A DNA stretch of 64,000 nt from Palsa-461 sp036844945 (GTDB taxonomy: Bacteria; Actinomycetota; Acidimicrobiia; Acidimicrobiales; RAAP-2), in assembly GCA_036844945.1 (NCBI GenBank), contig DAIUEV010000010.1:8877-72876 (forward strand). The letters are read 5' to 3'. The position numbers and the translations under genes are program-made. Positions 8,328 through 16,804 of the stretch are shown here, piece by piece. Every line of letters starts with the position of its first letter. Position 1 is the first letter of the stretch. The notes below the pieces were generated by a model. That model saw only the letters and a list, made by a program, of their open reading frames with translations, did no database searches and was not told the origin of the DNA.

Positions 8328-8400
8328 TCGCCTCCTTGTTCGGTGTCGGGAGCGGGACTGCGGCTGACGCGCCGTCCCCGAACCGCTCGGAGGACGACCG

Positions 8401-8682
8401 TCAATGAATCATGTCCAGGACGGCGACCGTGGCCCCCAGCGCGACGGCCAGCACCCCGAGGCCGGCCAGCGCGTCTCGCCGACGGAGCCGACGCGCGACG
8501 TGCAGATCGCGCCGGCTGGCGAGGACCGGGTTCTCCGTCGGCGCCCCGAGCGCGTCGGGCTGGGCGACGGGGGGCGGCGGAACCGACAACGTCGCCCGGG
8601 CCACCACGACCGGTCGCTTCGACCGGGCGCCCGACCGGCCCGAGACGCCGCGCGATCGGGCCCTGACTCCGGCGACTGTCAT
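8401..8682 (-). CDS. small single-pass membrane protein between nadD and rsfS
   Basis: No family recognised. The protein has 93 aa: a basic, Arg-rich N-terminal part, a Pro/Ala middle (about 35-50), a second basic patch (RRDLHVARRLRRRDAL) and one C-terminal membrane segment (about 70-90, GLGVLAVALGATVAVL). Its ATG overlaps the nadD stop by 4 bases (ATGA), and it is 73 bases before rsfS, so it is almost certainly translated within this operon. By topology rules the basic N-terminus would be cytoplasmic with the tail-anchored segment at the end. In some actinobacteria a membrane gene lies at this position, but I cannot name it. Confidence 0.7.
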   Translation of the reverse strand: MTVAGVRARSRGVSGRSGARSKRPVVVARATLSVPPPPVAQPDALGAPTENPVLASRRDLHVARRLRRRDALAGLGVLAVALGATVAVLDMIH

Positions 8683-9302
8683 CTGGGCACAGCGTACAGA
8701 TCCCGGGCCGCGATGTACTGCTCCACTCCGGGGGGGACCAACCCGGTCAGGGACACCCCCGCCTCGGCCCGGTCCCGCACCGCCGAGCTCGAGAGGTCGA
8801 CCTCGGTGCCCGAGACGACCACCACCCGCCATCCAGGCACGGCGGTCGGCGTCTTGACGCCTGGCCGGGACACGACCGCCAGGGTCACGAGACCGGCCAG
8901 CTCACCGGCGCGGTGCCAGGTCGACAGGGTGGCGACGACGTCGGCCCCGACGATCAGGTACTGCTCGGGCGCGGGCTCACCCCTCCCGCCGGCGGCCGCC
9001 GCCAGCGCCTCGACCGTCTCGACGGTGTAGCTCGGGCCACCCCGGTCCAGCTCGATCGTGCTGACCGCGAGACCCGGGACGCCGGCGACCGCCGCCTCGA
9101 CCATGGCCAGGCGGTCCGCCGCCGGCGTCACGGCGCGCGTCGGGCTCTTCTGCCACGGGTCGTTGGCCACCACGAACAGGACCCGGTCGAGGCCGAGCTC
9201 GCTGAGGCACCCCCGCGCGGCGCCGAGATGACCGACGTGGGGCGGGTCGAAGGTCCCGCCGAGCACTCCGAGCCGCTCGGCGCGGGGCTCGGGCTCGGCC
9301 AT
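8679..9302 (-). CDS. nadD: nicotinate-nucleotide adenylyltransferase
   Basis: NadD makes deamido-NAD from nicotinate mononucleotide and ATP. It has 207 aa, normal size. GGTFDPPHVGH (residues 15-25) is the nucleotidyltransferase signature with the HxGH motif, and the SSSAVR near residue 175 is the second ATP-binding signature. It heads a minus-strand operon with a small membrane protein gene and rsfS. A TAGGCT hexamer lies 8 bases before the ATG, with the divergent aroG promoter on the other side. Confidence 0.96.
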   Translation of the reverse strand: MAEPEPRAERLGVLGGTFDPPHVGHLGAARGCLSELGLDRVLFVVANDPWQKSPTRAVTPAADRLAMVEAAVAGVPGLAVSTIELDRGGPSYTVETVEALAAAAGGRGEPAPEQYLIVGADVVATLSTWHRAGELAGLVTLAVVSRPGVKTPTAVPGWRVVVVSGTEVDLSSSAVRDRAEAGVSLTGLVPPGVEQYIAARDLYAVPR

Positions 9303-9367
9303 GGTCGGCCAGCCTAGGAGCCGGTCCCGAATGCCCCGGGTGGGGCGGACGCGGTGCCCCGACCCCG

Positions 9368-9379
9368 TACGCTTGGGCG
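9368..9379 (+). promoter_or_regulatory. leaderless-type -10 box for aroG (TACGCT-N6-ATG)
   Basis: TACGCT at 9368-9373 ends exactly 6 bases before ATG 9380, placing the expected transcription start on or next to the A of the start codon. No ribosome binding site precedes the ATG. The same spacing is found before four other genes in this window. Confidence 0.5.
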
Positions 9380-10756
9380 ATGCCGACCGCGGCCGAGACC
9401 ACCGAGCACGCCTGGCACCCCGGGTCGTGGCGGGACCATCCCGCCGACCAGCAGCCGTCGTGGCCCGACGAGGACGCCCGCAAGGCGGTCGAGACGAAGC
9501 TGGCCGCCCTCCCGCCGCTCGTCTTCGCCGGCGAGGCCCGCAACCTGACCGCGGCCCTGGCCGAGGTGGCGCGCGGGCGCGCCTTTCTGCTCCAGGCCGG
9601 CGACTGCGCCGAGTCCTTCGACGACTTCTCGGCCGACCAGATCCGGGACAAGCTGAAGGTCATCCTCCAGATGGCCGCGGTGCTCACCTACGCGGCCGGG
9701 GTGCCGATCGTGAAGGTCGGAAGGATCGCCGGGCAGTTCGCCAAGCCCCGCTCCCAGCCGACCGAGACGGTCGGCCAGACCGAGCTCGAGGCGTTCCGGG
9801 GCCACATGGTGAACGACGACGCCTTCGACCCCGACGCACGCCGGCCCGACCCGGGCCGGCTCATCACCGCCTATCACCAGTCGGCCTCGACCCTCAACCT
9901 GCTGCGGGCGTTCACGACCGGCGGGTTCGCCGACCTCACCCAGGTGCACGCGTGGAACCAGCAGTTCGTGTCGACCTCGGCCGAGGGGCGCCGCTACGAG
10001 CGGATCGCCGGCGAGATCGACCGGGCACTGCGGTTCATGGCCGCCTGTGGCATCGATCTCGAACAGGAGGCGGGGCTGCACCAGGTCGACTTCTGGACGA
10101 GCCACGAGGCGCTGATCCTCCACTACGAGGAGGCCCTCACCCGGCGCGACTCGCTCACCGGCAACTGGGTCGACGGCTCGGCCCACATGCTGTGGGTCGG
10201 CGAGCGCACCCGCCGCCTGGACGGCGCCCACCTGCAGTTCCTGTCGGGCGTGCTCAACCCGCTCGGGGCGAAGATCGGCCCGAACGCGACCGCCGACGAG
10301 GTCGTCGGGATCTGCGAGATCCTCGACCCCGACAAGGTCCCGGGGCGGCTCAGCCTCATCACCCGGCTCGGGGCCGAGCGGGTGGAGTCGCTCCTCCCCC
10401 CGCTCATCGACGCGGTGGCCGAGGCCGGCCACCCGGTGGTGTGGGTGTGCGACCCGATGCACGGGAACACCTTCACCAGCTCGGGCGGGCACAAGACGCG
10501 GCGCTTCGAGGACATCTGGACCGAGCTGCGCGGCTTCTTCAAGGTCCACCGGCACAAGGGCACCTGGCCGGGCGGGGTCCACGTCGAGCTCACCGGCGAC
10601 GACGTGACCGAGTGCCTCGGGGGCGCCGAGGAGATCTCCGAAGGCGACCTGCACCAGCGCTACACCACCGCCTGTGACCCGAGGCTGAACGCCCGCCAGG
10701 CTCTCGACCTCGCGTACCGGGTCTCCGAGCTCCTGCGCGAGCGGCCCGAGGACTGA
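9380..10756 (+). CDS. aroG: class II 3-deoxy-7-phosphoheptulonate (DAHP) synthase
   Basis: First enzyme of the shikimate pathway: phosphoenolpyruvate plus erythrose 4-phosphate give DAHP. Its 458 aa matches the class II (plant/actinobacterial) enzyme. Visible hallmarks are the N-terminal HPGSWR start, FLLQAGDCAESFDDF with the metal-binding Cys near residue 76, the KVGRIAGQFAKPRS stretch, and the C-terminal CDPMHGNTF and HVELTGDDVTECLGG segments that carry metal ligands. It is transcribed alone on the plus strand, inserted between nadD and the MoxR/VWA/proA genes. Confidence 0.96.
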   Translation: MPTAAETTEHAWHPGSWRDHPADQQPSWPDEDARKAVETKLAALPPLVFAGEARNLTAALAEVARGRAFLLQAGDCAESFDDFSADQIRDKLKVILQMAAVLTYAAGVPIVKVGRIAGQFAKPRSQPTETVGQTELEAFRGHMVNDDAFDPDARRPDPGRLITAYHQSASTLNLLRAFTTGGFADLTQVHAWNQQFVSTSAEGRRYERIAGEIDRALRFMAACGIDLEQEAGLHQVDFWTSHEALILHYEEALTRRDSLTGNWVDGSAHMLWVGERTRRLDGAHLQFLSGVLNPLGAKIGPNATADEVVGICEILDPDKVPGRLSLITRLGAERVESLLPPLIDAVAEAGHPVVWVCDPMHGNTFTSSGGHKTRRFEDIWTELRGFFKVHRHKGTWPGGVHVELTGDDVTECLGGAEEISEGDLHQRYTTACDPRLNARQALDLAYRVSELLRERPED

Positions 10757-10760
10757 ACCG

Positions 10761-12200
10761 CTACTCGAGGTCGCCGACGAAGCGCTCCAGCTGGCGCAGG
10801 GTCCGGCACTCGACCACCGCGTCGCAGTGGACGCCGTATTCGGCGATCACCGAGTCGCCCGAGCCCCAGTAGTCCCGCGGCTCGGGGTTGAGCCAGTAGA
10901 GGTGGCGGGCCTTCTTGCGCACCTCGGCCAGCACCCAGTCCTCGGTGGCGTGGTAGTTGTTGCGGGCGTCGCCCAGCACGAGCACGCTCGTGCGCTGGGT
11001 GAGCTCCTTCGCCCACCGCTCGTAGAAGACGCCGAGCGCGTGCCCGTAGTCCGAGTGGCCGTCCACCCACACCACATCGGCCTCGGTGTTGATCCGCTGG
11101 ACGGCCACCGCCGGGTCGTCGGCCTGCTCGAAGAACCTGGTGACCTCGTCGATCCCGTCGACGAACACGAAGGAGCGCACCTTGGAGAACTGCGACTGGA
11201 TCGCGTAGACGAGGTGCAGGGTGAAGCGGGCGAAGGACGCCACCGAACCCGAGATGTCGGCGATCACCACGATCTCGGGCTTGGCCGGCCGGGGATGCCG
11301 GAACCGGGGCTCGACCGGGACCCCGCCCGTCGAGAGCGAGCGACGCACCGTGGCCCGGAAGTCGAGGGGGCCCCGGCGGCGGTGCCGGCGCCGGCGGGCC
11401 AGGCGCACGGCCAGCTTGCGCGACAGGGGCTGGAGGGCGCGCTGCAGCGTGGCCAGCTCGTCGCGCGTGGCGTGCATGACGTCGAGGTCCTCGGGGAGGG
11501 GCTTGCGGACCGACTTGGCCAGCGCGTCGGCGCCCCGGTCCTCGACCAGGCGGCGCCGGATCTCGTCCTCGACCGCCTTGCGGAGCTGGTCGACCCGCCC
11601 CCGGTACTCGTCGCCGAGCAGGCGCTCGTCGAGCGCGGAGAGGGAGTCGCCGTCGGGGCGCTCGGACTTCGCCTGGGCCACCAGCCGCTCGAGCACCCGG
11701 TCGAGCTCCAGGTTCCGCAGCGTCCGGTAGAGGTAGTAGGTGCCGCCGACCGGGCGACCGGGCTCGATGCCGGCGAACCGGGTCACCGCCTGGCGCGCCA
11801 CCAGCCGCATCAGCTGCTGGTCGCCCTGGAGCAGCGCCTGGTAGAGCATCGCGGCGAGCTCCTCGGGGGTCATCTGGTCCATGGCCCCGCCGCCGCCCTG
11901 CTGGCCCCGGGCCTCGCCGCGCAGCCGGCCGTCGGCGTCCTGGTGCCCGCTCGGGGGCCCGCCGGGACCGTCGTCGCCCGAGCCGAGGCCGCGGGCGAAG
12001 TAGATGTCGAAGGTCGTCTCGAAGGCGTGCCAGTGGCTGGCCGACTTCACCATCGTGGCGCCCAGCGCGTACTTGAGCGCCTCGCGGTCCTCGATCGGGA
12101 TGTGGTGCACCGCCTCGGCGGCGTCGAGGTGCTCGGTGAGCGACACCGGCAGCCCGGCGCGGCGCAGCTCCTCGACGAACCCCGAGAGGAGGTTGAGCAC
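10761..12200 (-). CDS. VWA-domain protein, CoxE-like
   Basis: Cytoplasmic protein of 479 aa, GTG start. The first 75 residues resemble the start of CoxE-like proteins; a Gly/Asp/Gln-rich linker near 80-110 follows, then a helical middle part, an Arg-rich block (about 285-310) and a C-terminal von Willebrand A domain with an intact MIDAS motif DISGS at about residues 315-319. It lies 6 bases after the MoxR ATPase gene. MoxR/VWA pairs act as chaperone modules that remodel or metallate partner enzymes; no obvious client gene is nearby. The family is clear but the substrate is unknown. Confidence 0.85.
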   Translation of the reverse strand: MLNLLSGFVEELRRAGLPVSLTEHLDAAEAVHHIPIEDREALKYALGATMVKSASHWHAFETTFDIYFARGLGSGDDGPGGPPSGHQDADGRLRGEARGQQGGGGAMDQMTPEELAAMLYQALLQGDQQLMRLVARQAVTRFAGIEPGRPVGGTYYLYRTLRNLELDRVLERLVAQAKSERPDGDSLSALDERLLGDEYRGRVDQLRKAVEDEIRRRLVEDRGADALAKSVRKPLPEDLDVMHATRDELATLQRALQPLSRKLAVRLARRRRHRRRGPLDFRATVRRSLSTGGVPVEPRFRHPRPAKPEIVVIADISGSVASFARFTLHLVYAIQSQFSKVRSFVFVDGIDEVTRFFEQADDPAVAVQRINTEADVVWVDGHSDYGHALGVFYERWAKELTQRTSVLVLGDARNNYHATEDWVLAEVRKKARHLYWLNPEPRDYWGSGDSVIAEYGVHCDAVVECRTLRQLERFVGDLE

Positions 12201-12206
12201 CCCGCC

Positions 12207-13157
12207 TCAGCCGTCGCTGGCCGAGAGGAGCTCCTTGGCGGCCTTGTCGATGTCGCTCTGGTACTTGAGGAGGATGTGCAGGCTGTCCTTGGCGGCCGTC
12301 GCGTCGATCGAGGTGATCCCGAGCACGACCAGGGTCCGCGCCCAGTCGAGGGTTTCCGAGACCGACGGGAGCTTGCGCAGGTCGATGGTCCGAAGCGAGC
12401 GCACGATGCGGGCGACCTGGTCGGCCAGCTCGTCGGTGATGCCGGGCACCCGGTGCCGGATGATGTCGCGCTCGCGGTCGATGTCGGGGTAGTTGATGTG
12501 CAGGTAGAGGCAGCGACGCTTGAGGGCCTCGGACAGCTCCCGGGTGTTGTTGGAGGTGAGGAAGACCATCGGGAGCTGGGTCGCCCGCACGGTGCCGAGC
12601 TCGGGGATCGACACCTGGTACTCGGAGAGGATCTCGAGGAGCAGCGCCTCGGTCTCGAGCTCGACCCGGTCCACCTCGTCGACGAGGAGCACCACCGGCT
12701 CCTTGGCGCGGATGGCCTCGAGCAGCGGGCGGGTGAGGAGGAAATCCTCCGAGAAGATGTCCTCCTCGAGCTCGGCCCAGGTCGGTGCGTGGTGGTCGGC
12801 GTCGGCGGCGAGGGCGCCCTCGGAGAGCACCTGGCCGGCCTGGATCCGCAGCAGCTGCTTGCGGTAGTTCCACTCGTAGAGGGCCTTGGACTCGTCCAGA
12901 CCCTCGTAGCACTGCAGCCGGATGAGCCGGGCCCCGGTGAGCTCGGCCACCGACTTGGCCAGCTGGGTCTTGCCCACCCCGGCCGGGCCCTCGACGAGCA
13001 CCGGCTTGGCCAGGCGGTCGGCGAGGTAGACGACGCCGGCGATGCCCTCGTCGGCGAGGTAGCCGACGTCGGCCAGCCCCCCGCGTACCGACAGGATGGA
13101 CTCGAACCGGGCCGGGCCGATGTCCCCCAGCCCCAGCGGATCGCTCTTCACGGTCAT
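12207..13157 (-). CDS. MoxR-family AAA+ ATPase
   Basis: AAA+ ATPase of 316 aa. Walker A is GPAGVGKT (residues 57-64), Walker B VVLLVDEVDR (near 155), and sensor 1 LTSNNTRELSEALKRRC follows. ATG 13157 overlaps the proA stop (ATGA); the much longer open frame upstream is a shadow of proA. It is paired with the VWA protein gene just downstream, forming the common MoxR-VWA chaperone couple. Coupling to proA is probably positional rather than functional. Confidence 0.9.
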   Translation of the reverse strand: MTVKSDPLGLGDIGPARFESILSVRGGLADVGYLADEGIAGVVYLADRLAKPVLVEGPAGVGKTQLAKSVAELTGARLIRLQCYEGLDESKALYEWNYRKQLLRIQAGQVLSEGALAADADHHAPTWAELEEDIFSEDFLLTRPLLEAIRAKEPVVLLVDEVDRVELETEALLLEILSEYQVSIPELGTVRATQLPMVFLTSNNTRELSEALKRRCLYLHINYPDIDRERDIIRHRVPGITDELADQVARIVRSLRTIDLRKLPSVSETLDWARTLVVLGITSIDATAAKDSLHILLKYQSDIDKAAKELLSASDG

Positions 13158-14398
13158 CGGCGTGTCTGCCCCTCTCCCCGGACCACCCACTTGGTGCACG
13201 TGAGCTCGCGCAGGCCCATCGGGCCGCGGGCGTGCAACTTCTGCGTCGAGATCCCCACCTCGGCCCCGAGGCCGAGCTCGCCCCCGTCGACGAACCGGGT
13301 CGACGCGTTGACCACGACCGCCGCCGCGTCGACCTCCTTCACGAACCGCTCGGCCGAGGCGAGGTCCGACGTGACGATCGCCTCGGAGTGCCCCGAGCCG
13401 TAGCGGGCGATGTGGGCGATAGCGGCGCCGAGGTCGTCGACCACCGCCACCGAGAGGCAGAGCGAGAGGAACTCGGTGGCGAAGTCCTCCTCGGTGGCGG
13501 GCACCGCCCCCGGCAGCAGCGCCCCGGCGCGGGCGTCGGCCCGCAGCTCGACGTCGGGGAGGACCCGGGCCGCCAACGGCAGGAACTCCTCGGCCACCGA
13601 GGTGTGCACGAGCAGGCTCTCCGCGGCGTTGCACACCCCCGGCCGCTGGGTCTTCGCGTTGGCGATGATCTCGGCGGCCATCTCGAGGTCGGCCGACGCG
13701 TCCACGTACACGTGGCAGTTGCCGTCGCCGTCGAGGACGTAGGGCACGGTGGCGTGCTCCAGCATGAGCTCGATCAGCTGGCGGCCACCGCGGGGGATGA
13801 GGCAGTCGATCACGCCCCGCATCCGCATGAACTGGAGGGCGGTCTCGTGGCTGGTGTCCTCGACGAGCAGGACCCCGTCCTCGGACAACCCGGCCTTGTC
13901 GAGCGCCTCCCGCAGGACCGCCACGACCGCCCGGTTGGACTCGAGGGCGGAGGACGAACCCCGGAGGAAGGCCACGTTGCCCGACTTGAGACAGAGGCCG
14001 GCGGCGTCGCTCGTCACGTTGGGCCGGTTCTCGTAGATGATGCCCACGACGCCGAGCGGCACCCTCACCCGCTCGATCCGCAGTCCGTTCGGCCGGACCG
14101 AGCCATCGACCACCTCGCCGACCGGGTCCGGGAGGGCCGCGACGCCCCGAAGCCCCGCCGCCATGGACTCGACCCGGGCCGCATCCAGCGACAGCCGGTC
14201 GAGGGCGCTGGCGGCCAGGCCGCCCTGCCGGGCCCGCTCGAGGTCGGCTCGGTTGGCCTCGAGCAGCGGCGCGGTGCCGGCGACCAGGAGGTCGGCCGCC
14301 GCCAGGAGTGCCTCGTCGCGCGCGGCCGAGGACGCAGTGGAGATCGATTTCACCGCGGCCTTGGCGCGGACCCCCAAGCTCGCGAGCTCTGCGGCCAT
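13154..14398 (-). CDS. proA: gamma-glutamyl phosphate reductase
   Basis: Second enzyme of proline synthesis, reducing gamma-glutamyl phosphate with NADPH to glutamate semialdehyde. 414 aa, standard length, aldehyde-dehydrogenase fold. The catalytic Cys lies in TQRPGVCNAAESLLVH near residue 257, and EIIANAKTQRPG and YENRPNVTSDAAGLCLKSGN are typical. It is separated from proB by a hydrolase and an opposite-strand gene, although the two are usually adjacent. TAAGCT lies 6 bases before the ATG, so a leaderless message is likely. Confidence 0.96.
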   Translation of the reverse strand: MAAELASLGVRAKAAVKSISTASSAARDEALLAAADLLVAGTAPLLEANRADLERARQGGLAASALDRLSLDAARVESMAAGLRGVAALPDPVGEVVDGSVRPNGLRIERVRVPLGVVGIIYENRPNVTSDAAGLCLKSGNVAFLRGSSSALESNRAVVAVLREALDKAGLSEDGVLLVEDTSHETALQFMRMRGVIDCLIPRGGRQLIELMLEHATVPYVLDGDGNCHVYVDASADLEMAAEIIANAKTQRPGVCNAAESLLVHTSVAEEFLPLAARVLPDVELRADARAGALLPGAVPATEEDFATEFLSLCLSVAVVDDLGAAIAHIARYGSGHSEAIVTSDLASAERFVKEVDAAAVVVNASTRFVDGGELGLGAEVGISTQKLHARGPMGLRELTCTKWVVRGEGQTRR

Positions 14399-14410
14399 CG
14401 GTGCAGCTTA
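14399..14410 (-). promoter_or_regulatory. leaderless-type -10 box for proA (TAAGCT-N6-ATG)
   Basis: Minus-strand TAAGCT at 14405-14410, then 6 bases, then the proA ATG. There is no ribosome binding site in the 6-base gap. It matches the spacing seen before aroG, the HxlR, MDMPI and TIGR03086 genes. Confidence 0.5.
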
Positions 14411-14444
14411 GTTCGGGGCCTGCGAGACCCCTTTGGGCGCCCTC

Positions 14445-15278
14445 TCAGCCGAGCCGGCTCGACAGCCAGGCGACCAGGTCGGCGGTGACCTCGTCCCGGT
14501 TGGTCTCGTTGAACACCTCGTGCCGGGCGCCGGGGTAGACGACGAGGGTGACGTCGCGGAGGCCGGCGGCGCGGTACGCGTCGGCCAGCCGGGTCCCGCC
14601 CTCTTCCCCGCCGACCCGGTCGTCCGACCCGTTCAGGATGAGGACGGGCAGGTCGGGCGGGATCGTCGCGTCGGTCCCCTCGTCGAGGACCGCGCGCCGG
14701 GCGTCCGCCGGCCTCACCGTCAGGTTCTCGAACCCGCACCATGGATCGGCGTCGTACGCGGCCACCTCGGCGGGGTCGCGCGACAGCCAGTCGTACCCGC
14801 CGCCCGGGGCCGCCGGGGCCCGCCGGGGTGCCCCCGGAGCCCGGCGGGTCGTCCCGGTGAGGACCAGCGCGGCATAGTCCGCGCCGGCCGAGCGGACCAG
14901 CCGCTGGGCCAGGAACGACCCCCATGAGTGGCCGAGCAGGCAGATCGCCAGGCCGGGCTCGGCGGTGCGGATCCTCCCGGTCACCGCGCCGAGCGCCTCG
15001 AGCACCCCCTCCATCCCCCGGGGGCCGAGGTCGCCCAGGCCCCCGGCGTGCACGCCCGTCTCGCCGTGGCCGAGGTGGTCGTCGGCCCACACCGCGTACC
15101 CGGCGTCGCACAGCGCCCCGGCCAGCCGGCGGTAGCGCCCGCGGTGCTCGGCCCACCCGTGGGCGACCTGGACCACCGCCCGCGGCTGCGCCGGGGCCCA
15201 GCGGGTCCCGAACACCCTGGCCCCGTCGGCCTCGACCAGGCTCCACCCGGTTTCTTCCACCGCCCCGATGCCTACCAT
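14445..15278 (-). CDS. alpha/beta hydrolase, monoacylglycerol-lipase-like
   Basis: Serine hydrolase of 277 aa of the Hydrolase_4 type. The oxyanion region is AHGWAEHRGRY (39-49), the nucleophile Ser118 lies in GHSWGS, an Asp in LILNGSDDRVGG and the catalytic His in PGARHEVFNE. This is the pattern of monoglyceride lipases and lysophospholipases, which cleave acylglycerols in the cytoplasm or at the membrane. No signal peptide is seen. ATG 15278 is the first start that keeps only the family region. It sits between proB and proA on the same strand, without overlap with either. Confidence 0.85.
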   Translation of the reverse strand: MVGIGAVEETGWSLVEADGARVFGTRWAPAQPRAVVQVAHGWAEHRGRYRRLAGALCDAGYAVWADDHLGHGETGVHAGGLGDLGPRGMEGVLEALGAVTGRIRTAEPGLAICLLGHSWGSFLAQRLVRSAGADYAALVLTGTTRRAPGAPRRAPAAPGGGYDWLSRDPAEVAAYDADPWCGFENLTVRPADARRAVLDEGTDATIPPDLPVLILNGSDDRVGGEEGGTRLADAYRAAGLRDVTLVVYPGARHEVFNETNRDEVTADLVAWLSSRLG

Positions 15279-15374
15279 CGGCGGGGGTGCTATGCCGGTG
15301 GTCCGGCCTCGGCCGCACACCGATCGCGGGGGCCCCGGGGGGCCCGCCGGTACCGACCCACGAAGGGAAGACCC

Positions 15375-15677
15375 ATGACCGTCCTCGTCACCTTGAAGAT
15401 CCCGGCCTCGGCAAAGAAGCTGGAGGAGATCGCCCGGGCCAAGCCCGACCTGTTGTCCGGGATCATCAAGCAGGCGAATTCCCATGGGCTGATCCATCAC
15501 CGGTTCTGGGCCAGCGACACCGAGCTCCTGGTGGTCGACGAGTGGCCCGACGAGAAGTCGTTCCAGGCGTTCTTCGAGGCGGCCACCGAGATCCCGGGCC
15601 TGATGGAGGAGGCCGGGGCGACCGGACCGCCCGAGATCTCCTTCTGGCAACAGACGGCGGTGGGCGACACGGTCTGA
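15375..15677 (+). CDS. small dimeric alpha/beta-barrel (ABM-like) protein
   Basis: A protein of 100 aa, ATG 15375 with GAAGGGAAG as ribosome binding site. The order of predicted strands and helices, with MTVLVTLKIPA at the start, HHRFWASDTELLVVDEWPD in the middle and a FQAFFEAATEIPGLM helix, is that of the antibiotic-biosynthesis-monooxygenase-like ferredoxin fold. Members range from haem oxygenases to proteins of unknown role, so no reaction is proposed. It is a single plus-strand gene inserted between proB and the hydrolase gene. Confidence 0.75.
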   Translation: MTVLVTLKIPASAKKLEEIARAKPDLLSGIIKQANSHGLIHHRFWASDTELLVVDEWPDEKSFQAFFEAATEIPGLMEEAGATGPPEISFWQQTAVGDTV

Positions 15678-15694
15678 CCGCCGCGTCCTGGGCG

Positions 15695-16804
15695 CTACTC
15701 CCCCAGCACCACCATGTCGTCGCGGTGGATGAGCTCCCGGGCGAGGTCGTCGGGGAGCTCATCCGAGCGCCTCCCGACCCACTCGGCGGCCCGGGAGGAC
15801 GGGCACCGGACGAGACCCTTGGCCACGAGCACCCCCGCGGCGTCGTGGACCTCCACGGCGTCGTCGGGCTCGAACCGTCCAGCCACCGACACCACCCCGG
15901 CCGCGAGCAGCGAGCGGCCGCCCTCGACGAGGGCCCGCCGCGCCCCGTCGTCGATTACGACCGTCCCCGAGGACCCGAGCGCGAACGCGATCCACAGCTT
16001 GCGGGCCGGCAGGGTGCGAGGGCGCGCCCGAAACACGGTGCCCACCCCCGGCTCCCCGGCAACCACGCGGGTCAGGACCCCGGGCCGACCCGCCTCGGCG
16101 ATCACGGTCTCGATCCCCGACCAGGTCGCAATCTTCGCCGCCGCGAGTTTGGACGCCATCCCGCCGCTCCCGACCGAGCCCGGTCCCCCGGCGCGCAGCT
16201 CGAGCTGGTGGTCGATCTCGACGACCTCCTCGATGAGCGAGGCCTCGGCGACCCGTCGGGGGTCGGCGGTCAGCAGTCCGGCGGTGTCGGTGAGCAGGAT
16301 CATGCGCTCCGCGCCGACCAGGTGGGCCACGAGGGCGGCCAGCCGGTCGTTGTCGCCGAAGCGGATCTCGTCGTCGGCGACCGCGTCGTTCTCGTTGATG
16401 ACCGGCACGACCCCGAGGTCGAGCAGGTGGGCCAGGGTCTGGCGGGCGTGCAGGTACTGCTGTCGGTGCACGAAGTCGAGCGGGGCGAGCAGGACCTGGC
16501 CGGCAGCGAGCCCGTGGATGCCGAGCCCCGCCGCCCAGGCCGCGATGACCCGGGGCTGACCGACCGCGGAGACCGCCTGGAGCACCGCCGGATCTCCCGA
16601 ACGGGCCCGGCCGTCCCCGAGGGCGGCCCAGCCGGCCGCGATCGCCCCGGAGCTCACGACGACGACTCGACGCCCGCCCGCCCGGAGCGACGCGATCTGC
16701 TCGCAGATCGACGCGATGACGGTCTCGTCGACCCGGCCGCCGTCGGAGGTGACCGAGGTCGTGCCGAGCTTCACCACGAGCACGGGGACGCGCGTCCCGC
16801 TCAC
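15695..16804 (-). CDS. proB: glutamate 5-kinase with PUA domain
   Basis: First enzyme of proline synthesis (glutamate + ATP to gamma-glutamyl phosphate). GTG 16804 overlaps the obg stop (GTGA) and gives 369 aa, the length of the two-domain form: kinase domain about 1-260 (VVKLGTTSVTS, VVVSSGAIAAG, INENDAV, FGDNDRLAALVA, GSGGMASKLAAAKIA) and PUA domain about 280-365. ProB is normally feedback inhibited by proline. The longer open frame upstream is a shadow of obg. Convergent with the small ABM-like gene. Confidence 0.95.
   Translation of the reverse strand: MSGTRVPVLVVKLGTTSVTSDGGRVDETVIASICEQIASLRAGGRRVVVVSSGAIAAGWAALGDGRARSGDPAVLQAVSAVGQPRVIAAWAAGLGIHGLAAGQVLLAPLDFVHRQQYLHARQTLAHLLDLGVVPVINENDAVADDEIRFGDNDRLAALVAHLVGAERMILLTDTAGLLTADPRRVAEASLIEEVVEIDHQLELRAGGPGSVGSGGMASKLAAAKIATWSGIETVIAEAGRPGVLTRVVAGEPGVGTVFRARPRTLPARKLWIAFALGSSGTVVIDDGARRALVEGGRSLLAAGVVSVAGRFEPDDAVEVHDAAGVLVAKGLVRCPSSRAAEWVGRRSDELPDDLARELIHRDDMVVLGE

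Noticed and set aside
10827..13403. An 858-codon plus-strand open frame opposite the VWA, MoxR and proA genes
   Set aside because: Composition is a mirror of the minus-strand genes (high-GC antisense opening); no family motif is seen and it crosses three real genes.
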